Assembly: GCA_020746105.1 (NCBI GenBank)
Contig: CM036658.1
Location: 13,438,689-13,502,688, forward strand
Source of the DNA: Trogon surrucura
Lineage: Eukaryota; Chordata; Aves; Trogoniformes; Trogonidae
DNA: 64,000 nt
Direction of reading: 5' to 3'
The notes under the pieces were generated by a model. It did not search any database. It saw nothing but the letters and a program-made list of their open reading frames with translations, and was not told the DNA's origin. The position numbers and the translations under genes are program-made. Position 1 is the stretch's first letter, and each line of letters opens with the position of its first letter. Below, piece by piece: positions 49,005 through 59,765 of this stretch.

Positions 49005-49745
49005 ATGGGTAACACTCAAGGAGAAATTTTGAAGAAAAGCCCCTTACACTGAGTATTAGCACACTAGAAGGACATTAACGGGACAGAGGGCACAGAGAGT
49101 AAAAAGACTCTTATTAAATATTGTAATCAGTGGTGGCCACTTTATAAACTGGAAAATGATGCCAAGTGGCCTCTTAACAGATCTTTAAAATATAACAATC
49201 TTATACAGTTGATGCTGTTTTTGCGGCAAGAAGGGAAATGGGATGAGGTTTCATATGCGGGTACGTTTTTTGCTCTCCAAAATCATCCAGAGTGGCAGAG
49301 GGTCCCCACCACAGGACCCCATGGTGCTTGCATTAGAGAAGGAAAATAATAAAAATCCCAAAGCCGGATGGAAGCAGTGCTGCTCGGCGTGCAGTATTGG
49401 CCAGAGATGCTTTAGAACAGATAAAGTGCATCAAACCTCAGAACAAGACTTAACAGATTTGTTTGCACCCCCTCCTCAACCACAGGAACAAGATGTAGAC
49501 TCGGATACCACTCCTACCCCCCCCCCAGAGAGCCCTGTAGACATACTAGACAAAAATGTGCCTCAGTAATTTTACAGGTACCCCTCCAAGAGGCCGTAAG
49601 GTCTGACGGTGGGACAGTGTTAATTAAAGTGCCTTTTTCCACTACTGATTTAGGAGAATGGAAAAGGGTTGCCAAGGATTACAAGAGCGATCCAGTGGTG
49701 GTATCTAAACAGTTTCAGTTTACGGTGAAACAGCATAACCCTGAT
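49005..49745 (+). pseudogene. gag: ERV gag remnant (matrix, p12-like, start of capsid)
   Basis: An ATG at 49005 opens an MGNTQG start, the glycine typical of a myristoylated matrix protein, but TGA follows at 49050. Further matrix-like sequence continues through frame changes. A proline-rich segment at about 49455-49560 (DLFAPPPQPQEQD) fits the p12/linker region. The VPFSTTDL at about 49629 fits the start of capsid. Only about 40 capsid residues remain before protease sequence, so the rest of capsid and the zinc-knuckle nucleocapsid are deleted. The gag product would normally form the virus core. Confidence 0.75.
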
Positions 49746-50000
49746 TGGAACGAACAACAGGAAACAGAATTTTTGGTTGACACAGGGGCAATGTATTCAG
49801 TTTTAAATGAAGCATTGATACCTTTGAGAAAAGATTATATCACAGTAACAGGGGGAACTGGCCAAAGTGAAAAGGCGTATTTCTGCGAACAATTATAAGT
49901 TGAGACAGCAATGGGGCATACACAAATTCTTGTATGTGCCCAACTCACCAAACGCCCTTTTGGGAAGGGATTTATTGGAACAGTTGGATGTGAAAATTGC
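49746..50000 (+). pseudogene. pro: ERV protease remnant
   Basis: The aspartic protease motif DTG sits at 49779-49787 within FLVDTGAMYSVL. The flap region follows, and the C-terminal LLGRDLLEQL (about 49960-49990) is read in another frame, so a frameshift lies near 49870-49900. Retroviral protease normally cuts Gag and Pol. It is joined to capsid sequence by a deletion on the left and is not functional as it stands. Confidence 0.8.
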
Positions 50001-51560
50001 ATATAAAAGTGGGGAAATTACTCTGGAGGTAAAGGACCAACAGTATATCCAGATACTGAGTCTATTTTTAACTAGCTTTCTCACAGAGGGAAGGATTGCC
50101 AAGGAAATTCTGGACCAAGTATATCCTGGGGTTTGGGCTACTGATGTACCTGGAAAAGTGAAAAATGCTCCACCTGTTGAAGTTAAACTTAAGGAGGGTA
50201 GAAAACCTGCAAGAATTAAACAATATCCTTTGAAGAAGGAAGACAGGGAAGGAATTCGTCCAGTTATAGAGCAGTTTTTACAGTTAGGATTAGTAAAGGA
50301 ATGTGAGTCTAACTTTAACGCCCCTATATTGCCTGTTCGTAAACCTGACGGGTCATATCGGGTAGTTCAGGACTTGAGAGCAATAAACAAAATAACTGAG
50401 GACCTCCATCCAGTCGTAGCAAATCCATACACTTTGCTAACCCTATTAACCCCTGGAATTAACTTAGTTTACTGTTTTAGATCTAAAGGATGCTTTCTTT
50501 TACCTCCCCCTCCACGAAGCCAGCCAGAAATTTTTCACATTTGAATGGGAAAATCCCAAAAGCGGACGCGAAACTCAGCTCACTTGGAATGTGTTACCAC
50601 AAGGGTTTAAAAACAGCCCTACCATTTTCGGCAACCAACTGGCAAAGGACTTAGAATCCTAGGAACCCCCGTCTGAGGAAGGAAGAATACTGCAGTATGT
50701 GGACGACATTTGAATTGCCACTAAGACAGAAGATGATTGCAAGACTTGGACGGTGAGTCTATTAAATTTTCTTGGGGTTCAGGGGTGTTCACTATCCAAG
50801 AAAAAGGCCCAAATAATACAGCGCCAAGTGGTCTACTTGGGCTATGAGATCAGTGCCAGACAAGGGACTCTGGGACAGGCCTGTAAGGAGGCAACCTGCC
50901 AGACCCAGAGACCCCAGGCAGTAAAAGAATTGAGGACCTTTCTGGGAATGACTGGATGGTGTCGATTATGGATTTACAATTATGGACTGCTTGTTAAACC
51001 TCTATATGCATTGACAACCACTGAACAGAAACACCTTGAATGGAACGGACAGGCTATACAAGCCTTTGAACAACCAAAGAAAGTTCTAATGCCCGCTCCT
51101 GCCCTGGGACTTTCAGATGTAAGTAAGCCATTTTTTCCATTCTCTCATGAGAAACAAGGGATTGCCTTGGGAATACTAACACAAGATCTGGACCCATATC
51201 GATGAGCAGTTGCCTACCTTTCTAAACAGCTAGATGCAACTGTGAAAGGCTGGCCTGGATGTCTGCGAGCGGTTACTGCTGTGATACTGAACATACAAGA
51301 AGCTCGAAAATTTGCTCTGGGGCAGAAGATGACTGTATTGGTGTCCCACACGGTATCAGCAGTGCTAGAGCCAAAGGGTAGGCATTGACTTTCTCCACAA
51401 TGGTTTCTCAAGTATCAGGCTATACTAGTAGAGCAAGATGATGTAGAGATCACAGTCACTAATACTGTCAACCCAGCCTCTTTCTTCAGTGGGAACACTG
51501 AAGAGCCGGTACACCACGACTGTCTGGAAACCATTGAAGCAACATATGCAACTCGCCCGG
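50001..51560 (+). pseudogene. pol: ERV reverse transcriptase remnant
   Basis: RT fingers and palm begin after a short connection: PVEVKLKEGRKPARIKQYPL (about 50165) and SYRVVQDLRAINK (about 50355-50400). A frameshift near 50478 moves the reading frame, after which [19 protein letters not shown] and the catalytic YVDD (just before the TGA at 50711-50713) follow. Another stop lies near 50660. The connection domain continues in one frame (50753-51205, FLGMTGWCR) with TGA at 51203-51205 and another near 51386. The enzyme would copy viral RNA into DNA; these breaks make it inactive. Confidence 0.88.
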
Positions 51561-52180
51561 ATTTAAAAGACAGCCTAGTGGAAGACGAGGCCAACTGGTT
51601 TACACATGGGAGCAGCTACGTTCTGAGCAGTAAAAGATACGCGGGATATGCCATAACCAATAGGTCAGAAATAATAGAATTGGGACCTTTGCCTATGAAC
51701 ACTTCTGCACAGAAGGCAGAAATAATTGCCCTGACTCGCGCTTTGGAATTAGCCTGAGACAAAGTTGTGAATATTTATACGGACTCAAAATATGCTTTCG
51801 GGGTTGTACATGCACATGAAGCAATATGGAAAGAGAGAGGACTATTGAACTCTCAAGGAAAGAACATTAAGTATGCAGAAGAAATCCTACAGCTGTTGGA
51901 TGCAGTACAACTCCCCAAGAAGGTGACAATTATGCACATTAAGGCACACCAAAAAGTGAGCTCAGAATTAGAAAAAGGAAATGAGCTGGCAGATAGAGAG
52001 GCAAAACAGGCAGCTAAAATGGAAATAAAACTGGAAGGAGCCTTGATCCCGGATGGACAAATCTCTTTAGAAGAGAAGCCCAGGTATTCTAAGGAGGATC
52101 AAAAACTTATTACAGATTTGGAGGGATCTTATAACAAAGAGGGGTGGGCTCGCATCCTCCAAGGGAAGTTAATCATTCCC
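51561..52180 (+). pseudogene. pol: ERV RNase H remnant
   Basis: The RNase H region shows QKAEIIALTRAL (catalytic Glu), NIYTDSKYAFG (catalytic Asp) and NELADREAK (catalytic Asp). The first catalytic Asp of the usual FTDGS is His here (WFTHGSS, about 51598). An in-frame TGA sits just before 51758. A 154-codon frame (51767-52231) covers the second half. Confidence 0.85.
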
Positions 52181-53183
52181 TCTTGTTTAACTTGGCATTT
52201 GATAAGGGAAGAGCATAAAAAAGGACACTAGGGAGCAGACGCCTTATATAAACATTTAATTAAAGAAATCATTGTTAGGAATCTATACACAACTGTAAGG
52301 CAAGTGACTCAGCAGTGTGATATATGCCCCAGACTAATCCCAAGAGTACCCCCAAAACAGAGGTCAGCCGCATTGGGAGAGGTAATGGGCCTGGGCAACA
52401 ATGGCAGATTGATTTTATGGAACTCCCAAGAAAAGGGGGGTATCGATACTTATTGGTATTAACTGATACCTTTTCAGGTTGGCCAGAAGCATTTCCTACC
52501 AGGACAGCCAAGGCACAGGAAGTAACTAAAGCATTAACATGAGAAATAATACCGTGTTTTGGGGTCCCGACAAATATATCTTCAGACAGAGGGCCTCATT
52601 TTACCTCACAGGTGGAACAACAAGTTAGCCAATATTTGGGTATAGACTGGCAACTTCACATCCCTTACCACCCCGAGTCAAGTAGTCAAGTAGAAAAGAT
52701 GAATCACTTAATTAAACAGCAAATTGTGAAGCTGGGGCAAGAGGCTAATTTAGCATGGCCCTAGTCTCTACCCCTAGCTCTCCTGCGAATAAGGACTAAG
52801 ACAAGAGCAAAGGAAGGGTTAAGCCCTTTGGAGATCTTGTATGGACGACCCTATGGGGTACATAAAGAGATGTCCACACAGGTTAGGGAAAAAATAATGA
52901 CTTCTTATATGGTGGCATTGGCCAAGCAGCTTAATAGCATTGAAAAAATGTGTAATGGGAGCTCGAGTTAGAGGTTTAGATGGACCTGTACATAATATAC
53001 AACCTGGAGATTATGTATATGTTAGGTCTCTTACAGAAAAGGCCTTGGAACCGAGATAGAAAGGATCATTTCAAGTGTTTCTCACTTCATTTACAGCGAT
53101 TAGAATCAAAGAACAAGGTGCTTGGATTCATCATACAAGGGTGAAAAAGGCTCTCCAACCATCATGGAAGGTTACCCAGGTGT
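52181..53183 (+). pseudogene. pol: ERV integrase remnant
   Basis: The zinc-binding part precedes CDICPR (about 52318). A TAG stop at 52229-52231 and a frameshift near 52350 break it. The catalytic core shows all three acidic residues in context: QIDFM (about 52405), SSDRGPHF (about 52580) and the Glu in QVEKMNH (about 52690). A TGA follows at 52540-52542 and a TAG near 52762. The C-terminal part continues to the TAA just before 53185. It would insert viral DNA into the host. Confidence 0.85.
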
Positions 53184-53546
53184 AACCTGGAAGGTTACGT
53201 TTTACCCGGTTCTGATAAAGTTTGTTGGTTAATAAAACAGAGTATTTGGGAAAAGGCTCAAATACGGCATACAATTATTAGAGACGATATCTCGTGGGGA
53301 TTCCAAGAAATGTGGGAGAAACTTACCTCTTGGCTCCCTAACTTAGCTTGGTTAAAGACGTTAATGATGACATTGTTAGGGGTCCTGATTTTGGGGATAT
53401 TGATTTTTATCATCATTAAGTGTTTTCTTTGTTTTTGTCAGAATACCAGAGATACTTATAGTACCTGGAAGAAACACCAGCAGAGGCAAAGACTTGAATC
53501 AAATGGGTATTTTGAGAGAATGTTAGAGAGGGAAACACTGTATTAG
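53184..53546 (+). pseudogene. env: ERV env remnant: transmembrane end only
   Basis: The frame 53310-53546 (78 codons) starts MWEKLTSWLPNLAWLK, followed by a long hydrophobic segment and a cysteine-rich, charged cytoplasmic tail. This is the typical membrane anchor and tail of a gammaretroviral TM protein. The surface subunit and nearly all of the TM ectodomain are absent between the end of pol and this segment, so a large deletion has occurred. The ATG at 53310 is an internal methionine and not a true start. Confidence 0.8.
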
Positions 53547-53582
53547 AGATAGGACTATAGTAAAACAATTTACTAATTTTTT

Positions 53583-53596
53583 AGAAAAGGGGGGAC
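53583..53596 (+). promoter_or_regulatory. Polypurine tract of the provirus
   Basis: AGAAAAGGGGGGAC immediately before the TG that starts the 3' LTR. This is where plus-strand DNA synthesis would begin. Confidence 0.75.
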
Positions 53597-54118
53597 TGAT
53601 GGGAGGATTATAGAAAAATTAGCAGATGATTGTATTCAAACAGAGGTAAAGATATTGATTAATTACATGGATTGTTAAGTTATTCTTTGATAGTAGTTGA
53701 GCATTGTAGAAACCCACTGGAGCAGTTCAAGACCAGTTGATATCAGCTCCGCAGTTTGGATGGAAGCCCAAAGATGACTGAGTCTGCGCAAGGAGCTAAA
53801 GGTGAAAAGTGCATAGCCAGAAAGACTACGAGCCTTCCTCTAGAAGACCCCCAACGACCACCACCAGGAGGCACTACGCAGGCACACACAGGAGGAGATT
53901 ATGGAAATGACTCATTTTAATACGAAGTGGGACAGGTTATGCATATGTATAGGCGTATTGTGAAACTTTATGAATATGTAACACTGTAATGTATTTAGTC
54001 AAGACAGGTGCCGCGTTGAGGTACTCACGGCTGTGATGGATGACCGTACGTGCGTCCAGCACTGAGAATAAACGTATCTACTTTACAGTCTAATTGATTG
54101 TGGAGTCTGCATTCCACA
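53597..54118 (+). mobile_element. 3' LTR of the provirus, 522 bp
   Basis: Starts TGATGGGAGGATTATAG after the polypurine tract and ends GCATTCCACA. An AATAAA lies at 54067-54072, about 45 bases before the end. No clear TATA box was picked out. It does not match the three solo LTRs, so it is another ERV family. The right border is inferred from the CA end; without a 5' LTR no target duplication could be checked. Confidence 0.78.
54067..54072 (+). terminator. Polyadenylation signal in the 3' LTR
   Basis: AATAAA in the R region of the proviral LTR, followed about 20-30 bases later by a T/G-rich sequence. Confidence 0.6.
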
Positions 54119-57100
54119 AGTCAAGGCTGTTGAGTACACTGCTGTCCAGCAAGAGTTATACAGAGTGGGAGACTGCACAGACCCCCCCCCCACTGATGAT
54201 GTCTGAAAATGAGTTGGTGATGTATTTTTTACACATCATAACAAAAATCACTTTGGACAGAGAGATGAAATCAGTCGTTACCTTGACACAGTGTGCTATG
54301 AAAGTGATGACGTGTCCTTCCAATGGGAATTTCTCTGTTGACTTTTCATTGCTGCCACATTGGTCTGAGGGAAAATACCTTAGAGTAAGTATGTGATTTC
54401 CATTTTTTCCTTTGCTGTCTCCCTCTTCCCCAACAAATCTTGATTCTTTGTAATATAGCTATCAAGAGAAAGATAAACATAAATATGAAATACTATTGTC
54501 TCCAGTCTAGGGGGCGATGCAAAAATAAAGAGAATGATCTCTGCTTACTTCTTCCTTAGACTCCTGCTTTCTGCAAAAGATTAGGACAGGCTGACTGCAT
54601 ATCCCATGCTGCAAGGAACACATTGAGATTTTGGTGTGACCCGTTGATAGCCACCCAAAAGGGCAACACGAAATTTTATTTCAGAGCAAATTTGTTTCAT
54701 TGTAAAAATACCAACATCTTAGCAAAAAATGACTAATTTCCAGATGAACTAATTGAAATGCAAGCATGGTTTGCAGGAAGCAGATCCAGGAGAAATGGGG
54801 AAGAGAAGAATGTTTTAGTAATAAGTCTCGAAGGATAAATACTTCACAGGAGGATAGCATACTGTAGGGTATCCATGTTGGCTGCAAAAGTCTTCTGCAT
54901 CTCCCGAGAAGCTGATATTAGCAGTAGGCAAGAAACACTTCTTCTTTAACCTGATAAAAATGTAAGAACATTAAATTTCTCATGAAGGGAATAATTTGTG
55001 ATATTGAGAGCTATCTGAATTCAACACATGCACATCAGCAGAGTATGTATTTTCATCAGAAAAGCCTCCAAACATAATTTGTCATACCTAGTAAAAGCAT
55101 GACCTGAAAAGAATGAAGTAACTGCTGATTCCAGAAATGTTTCTAGAATTAATTAAATTAGAATCATTATTAAATGCAGGAAAATCAGACTAACATTACA
55201 TGAAGTTGAAAATAATACTGCAGGAAATATATCCTGTTCACATGGCTGTCAGTAGGAGCTTCCCCTTTTTGAAGAAGTTCTAAACATTAATTCTATGCTG
55301 CCAGTTTGTTCTAGTAGTGACTGAAGTAGTATTACTACTGAAGTGGTAATTCTTCTTATCATTGAGTTTCCTCATCCACATTTCTGCATCTTGGGGTAAA
55401 TCTCCAGATGTACAAAATGGGCATGCTTTGAAGGTGGAAAATATCATGATTCACGCACAGCATGAGTTTATAAAAGATCATGAGATTTGTCCTTGAATCA
55501 GATATGAGGGCATATCTCCTCTGTATCATTTGAAAAAAATAACATCCATTCCCATATTAAATTATCTGAAAACTCTGAAGAAAACACAGTTCATAAAATG
55601 GGCAGACTACTCATCTATTTATCATCTATAAGAATTCTAAAGAACATTTAGAGTCTTAGGTAAGAAAATAGTAACACCGTATAGAATCTTTAAATTAATA
55701 ACCTAGAGTTCTGATTTTCTAACAGAATTTATTAGGTTTCCTTAAGGTCTGTTTTATAACATCTGCTTTTATAACAAATCTACTTGTCAGAAGTGTGGCT
55801 TTTTGCCTTAGTAACTGAATTGGAACAGTCCACTGTGGTACTATCATAATGACTATTTCTCATCTGTATCTTGGGGTATTATCTAGGATCTTTCCTTCTT
55901 GACCAAGACCACATTATGCTAAGTACCATATAAACACAAAACAACAATGCTGATCCCTCAGTTTTTCAGTCTATAACATGGCAGGTTCCACTTTCTTGTG
56001 CATGAGTAAGTAGCTGTGTACATTCAGGGGTGGCACATGCCTGATCAGGCTACATCAGCAACAGCTACAGAAGAGCTCTGTTGCAAACCAGGTCTTTCAG
56101 GGTAGGATGCTGCTCTGTGCAACCCTGCATAGCTCCTTTCTTCAAAGTCTATTTAATAAAGGTGAGAGGACTTACGCCTACATACCAATTATGCCAGCCC
56201 CTGTATTTTATTTGTAGTGAATAATACTTCGTCATGGAAATGTAAATATGGACCCAATGTCAGAATACATTCTGTACAACAACCCATTCTTTGTGTACCT
56301 CTTTCATAAAGCTGACTTTGTGGGTTTTGCTGAAAAGCTTTTTGTGGTAAAGGCGTGAGAAATATTTTTCCATGATAATTACAGCTCTGAAAAACTGCAG
56401 CAAACAGGATGGCTAATTAGTGTTTTGATTATACAGCTGGAATCATAGCCATGAAAAACTCTAGTCACAATGTTCGTAAGTTCTGCATTCCATATGTATT
56501 CAAATTACTTTGGTAAATTAAGCGCAAAGTGCATAAATTCAGTCCTGGTGTATGTGGGGTGCTGCAATGACTGCTCTCATTCTGGCAGGGGTAAACATGG
56601 CTTGGAACTATTTATCTGCTATATAAATAAAGTGCAATTATTCCTGTTTTTAACAATAATGTTTACTTCTTTTATTAACCATGATAGCGCAAGCACATTC
56701 ATGGCCACTCGTTAGACACTGAATTAAACTGAAAGATAAATGCTGAACAGCTACGAAAAATCCTTCTGTACTATTAACACATCTCTGTGATTCTAAAACT
56801 TGTAATACCTATGATCCTATCAAATGTCACAAATGCATTTACCTTAAAACAAAAACAACAAAGGACAGAGGATGACAGATGTATGAAATTAATGACTAAA
56901 CTCCCTTGATTTTGCAAGCAAAAATGTAAAGAAAGCGAAGAATCCACATTACGTATCATCTTTATACACATTACATAATTTTACTGATTTTGCTTACACT
57001 ATAAACCCCTTCATTGAAAACTATGCTCAATCAAGACATTTTTCTAGAGCAGCAAGGTTGTTTGCTTTTCCACTCTCAAAGGGCCACAATGAACTTTATT

Positions 57101-59133
57101 CTTCAAGGAGCCTAAGATTCACATTAAGCAGAAAAGGCAGTCGTGTTCCTTAATATGAGTATTCTTGCATGAGACAAAGAGAAGAAGCAAATTTTTTTAA
57201 TCACTGATTAAGTATCACTCATGGCTAGCATGACTTGCAGATTAAATTAAACTTCTAAATGCTGGGAAACTTACTCATAAGTAATAGCAATCTGATAGAA
57301 CTAGAAATACTTAGTCTTAGCTAAGAAAATACTCCACTGGCAGTTGCCTATAATACTTTCCAAGGTGGATTAGTTTAATACCCTCTTCAAGGGGAATTTC
57401 TCTTCTGTGCATATTTTAGGATTTTTAGAGATATAAAAACTCAGGTTATTGATAGTAACCTTTTGTTTTGTTATTTTTTGTTTCTAATGAGACATGGGAA
57501 TTTGTAATCTGTTGTGAGTTTGCACATTATAGCCTTCATGATGTAAGCAGTGTCCTACTGAGCCAGTTTTGTGTGCAGAGGTATTTTAGGATTTGCCTTT
57601 AGGAAACACTGAAGTCCTATAAGGTTTTCAAACAATTTTCTTTACTTGTTGGATGCCGTGCAGGAGCAAGTCTGGATTTAGGTCATAATCCATTACAAAC
57701 ACACTGGTGAAGCCAGTTCTGTTTATAAAGCTGAGATTAAATTTCTGTGTTAAGTATATGGAATTCATCACGTCTTCACCACATTTTTAGCAGTTATTAA
57801 TTGAATCCTGAATGAATTTTCTCAGAATTTACATATAAAGTCACACACTGAGTAACGGATTAAAAGGAACTAAAAATGAGTCAGAATTTTAGCGTCTGTG
57901 TGAGCTGGCCCTTTGCTCCAAATAAATCAAACAGTGAAACAAAGCATCCCTTTCACACTCATTATGAAAACTAATTGAGATTTTGTGTACGGGCTATATT
58001 TGAAGATACTGTTATTAGTTGCTGTACCTATCTAATTGGAAGAGATTGTCACCTCGGAAGACTTTTGAATGACATTGCACAAGTAGGTTAAATAACAACC
58101 ATTCATCCTCCAGAACTAACTCAGTGAAAAAGTTCTGCTGGTCTTTTTTTTGAGCTGGAGGTAAAAATGAAGCCAGATACCTGTGTTCCTTGCTACCAGA
58201 TCACACGTGTCGTGCCTGATGGACACCTGGGGGCAGCAGTAGCTTGGTTGTAAGCTGGTGAAACCTAAACGTTTTTCTTCTCTAGAGCGTCACGTCGGTA
58301 TTAATGAAAAGCGTTGAATTGCCGAGAGTTTGCCAAGTCTTACAATCTAAGTCAGCCCTCCCTCCTGCCAGCTTGCTGTACGGGTATATGGGTATATCCT
58401 ACATTATTTCAGCTAAGCAGAAACTTGGGCACATACTTACAGGATGATTTCATGTCAGTCTCTATCTCTGCACAGCGCCTGGCTTCTGCAACAAGACTGA
58501 TTAAGGGACGTGGGTTTTGTCTAATGTGAAAAGAAGGGAATCCAACAAGTATGTTCCACATAATTGCATTATAAAACTAACATATTGTGGTCAGTGCCAA
58601 CATCATATGGACATAACATAGGAAAGAAGAAATGAAAGTGTGTATATTCCATTTCAGCCCCTGTGATCTTGCACGTTTTCTGTAAGTAAACATATTGTAA
58701 CTTATTAATGTAAACTGTAACTTACGGCTGCCTACTTTTTTTCTCAAGATCTTTCAAAGTGCACTATAGCCGTTGCATGTATATCCTGCAGAAAAAAAAA
58801 AAAAAGCGGAAAAGGAGAAAATCACACAAGGCTAATGTTTGGGTCATCAGTTGACTGGGAATCTGTAAATTCTCTGCATAGAGTCTGTAGCTGAACAAAA
58901 AACAGTCTGATATTTTGCCAGCTGCTGTTTGGACAAGCCCTACAGGAACACAAAATACTTCTGTGGTTTTTAGCACCACGTAAACAGTGAACCTCCAGAC
59001 ATTGAGTTACACTGAAATGTCTTTCTCCTCCACAACTGAACAGGCTGTGAAAGGGGAGATGGAGAACACAGAACAGAGAGACATATTAAATATTAAATAT
59101 TTATATTTATATATATACATATAAAAATTAAAT
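54119..59133. other. Unique DNA, no gene identified
   Basis: Five kilobases of AT-rich DNA without a recognised repeat or convincing coding frame. A C-run lies at 54182-54191, an A-run at 58791-58805, and an AT-only patch at 59085-59131 just before the next CR1. Confidence 0.55.
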
Positions 59134-59430
59134 CATCGAATCATAGAATCATTTAAGTTGGAAAAGACCTTTAAGATCATTGAGTCCAATCATTAGTGTA
59201 ACACTACCAAGTCCACTATTAAACCATGTCCCCAAGCACCACATCTGCATGTCTTTTAAATACCTTCAGGGTTAGTGTCTCTACCACTGCCCTGGGAAAC
59301 CTGTTTCATAGCTTGACAATGCTTTCAGTGAAGAATTTTTTTCCCAATATCCATTCCAAGCCTCCCGTGGCACAGCCAGAGTCCATTTCCTCTTGTTCTA
59401 TGGCTTGTTACTTGGAGTATGAGACTGACC
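59134..59430 (-). mobile_element. Older CR1, 3' part (left half of a split element)
   Basis: Reverse CR1 3' end (CGAATCATAGAATCATTTAAG) with the antisense ORF2 tail, reaching GAGACTGACC at 59430. Its continuation is at 62709-63165: the two halves join into the normal order of an old CR1 tail (GAGACTGACC then TCCACCTCACTACAACT). The younger CR1 in between was inserted into it. Confidence 0.88.
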
Positions 59431-59765
59431 AGTTGGTCAAAGGGTCGGGGGCACAGGTAGTTTTCTCTTCTATCCCTTCAGTAGAGGGTAGGAATACTGA
59501 AAGGGACAGAAAAGTACATGCAGTTAATGCGTGGCTTAAAGACTGATGCCGCCAGCAACACTTTGGGTTTTATGATCATGGGGAAGTTTACGGAGCACTG
59601 GGCATGAGAGATATAGATGGAGTGGGGCTGTCTCAGAGAGGGAGGAGAATTCTTGCTGGTCAGTTGGTGGGATTAATTGGTAGGGCTTTAAAGTGGGTTG
59701 GAGGAGGGAAGGGGGTAAAACCTGGCTCACAACAGATGAGCCAGGGGGAAGTATCCCAGGGTTAG
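59431..59765 (+). pseudogene. CR1 ORF1, C-terminal esterase-like end
   Basis: Sense frame with VVFSSIPSVEGRN, then a TGA at 59544-59546 (probably from a Trp codon, between WLKD and CRQQHFGFYD), then DIDGVGLSQRGRRI and the stop TAG at 59763-59765. CR1 ORF1 is known to carry an SGNH-type esterase domain. The expected catalytic His in the usual DGVHLS motif is a Gly here. The N-terminal part of ORF1 is missing. Not functional. Confidence 0.75.

Larger units (their letters stand above)
48190..54118 (+). mobile_element. Defective gammaretrovirus-like endogenous provirus
   Basis: A class I (gammaretrovirus-like) ERV in the order leader, gag remnant, protease, RT, RNase H, integrase, env remnant, polypurine tract, 3' LTR. 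The order and motifs (VDTGA protease, LLGRDLL, YVDD, DDE integrase) support the class. No 5' LTR matching the 3' LTR is seen upstream of 48190, so the left boundary is approximate. Most of capsid and nucleocapsid, and almost all of env, are missing. Frames carry many stops and shifts. It cannot produce virus. Confidence 0.88.
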
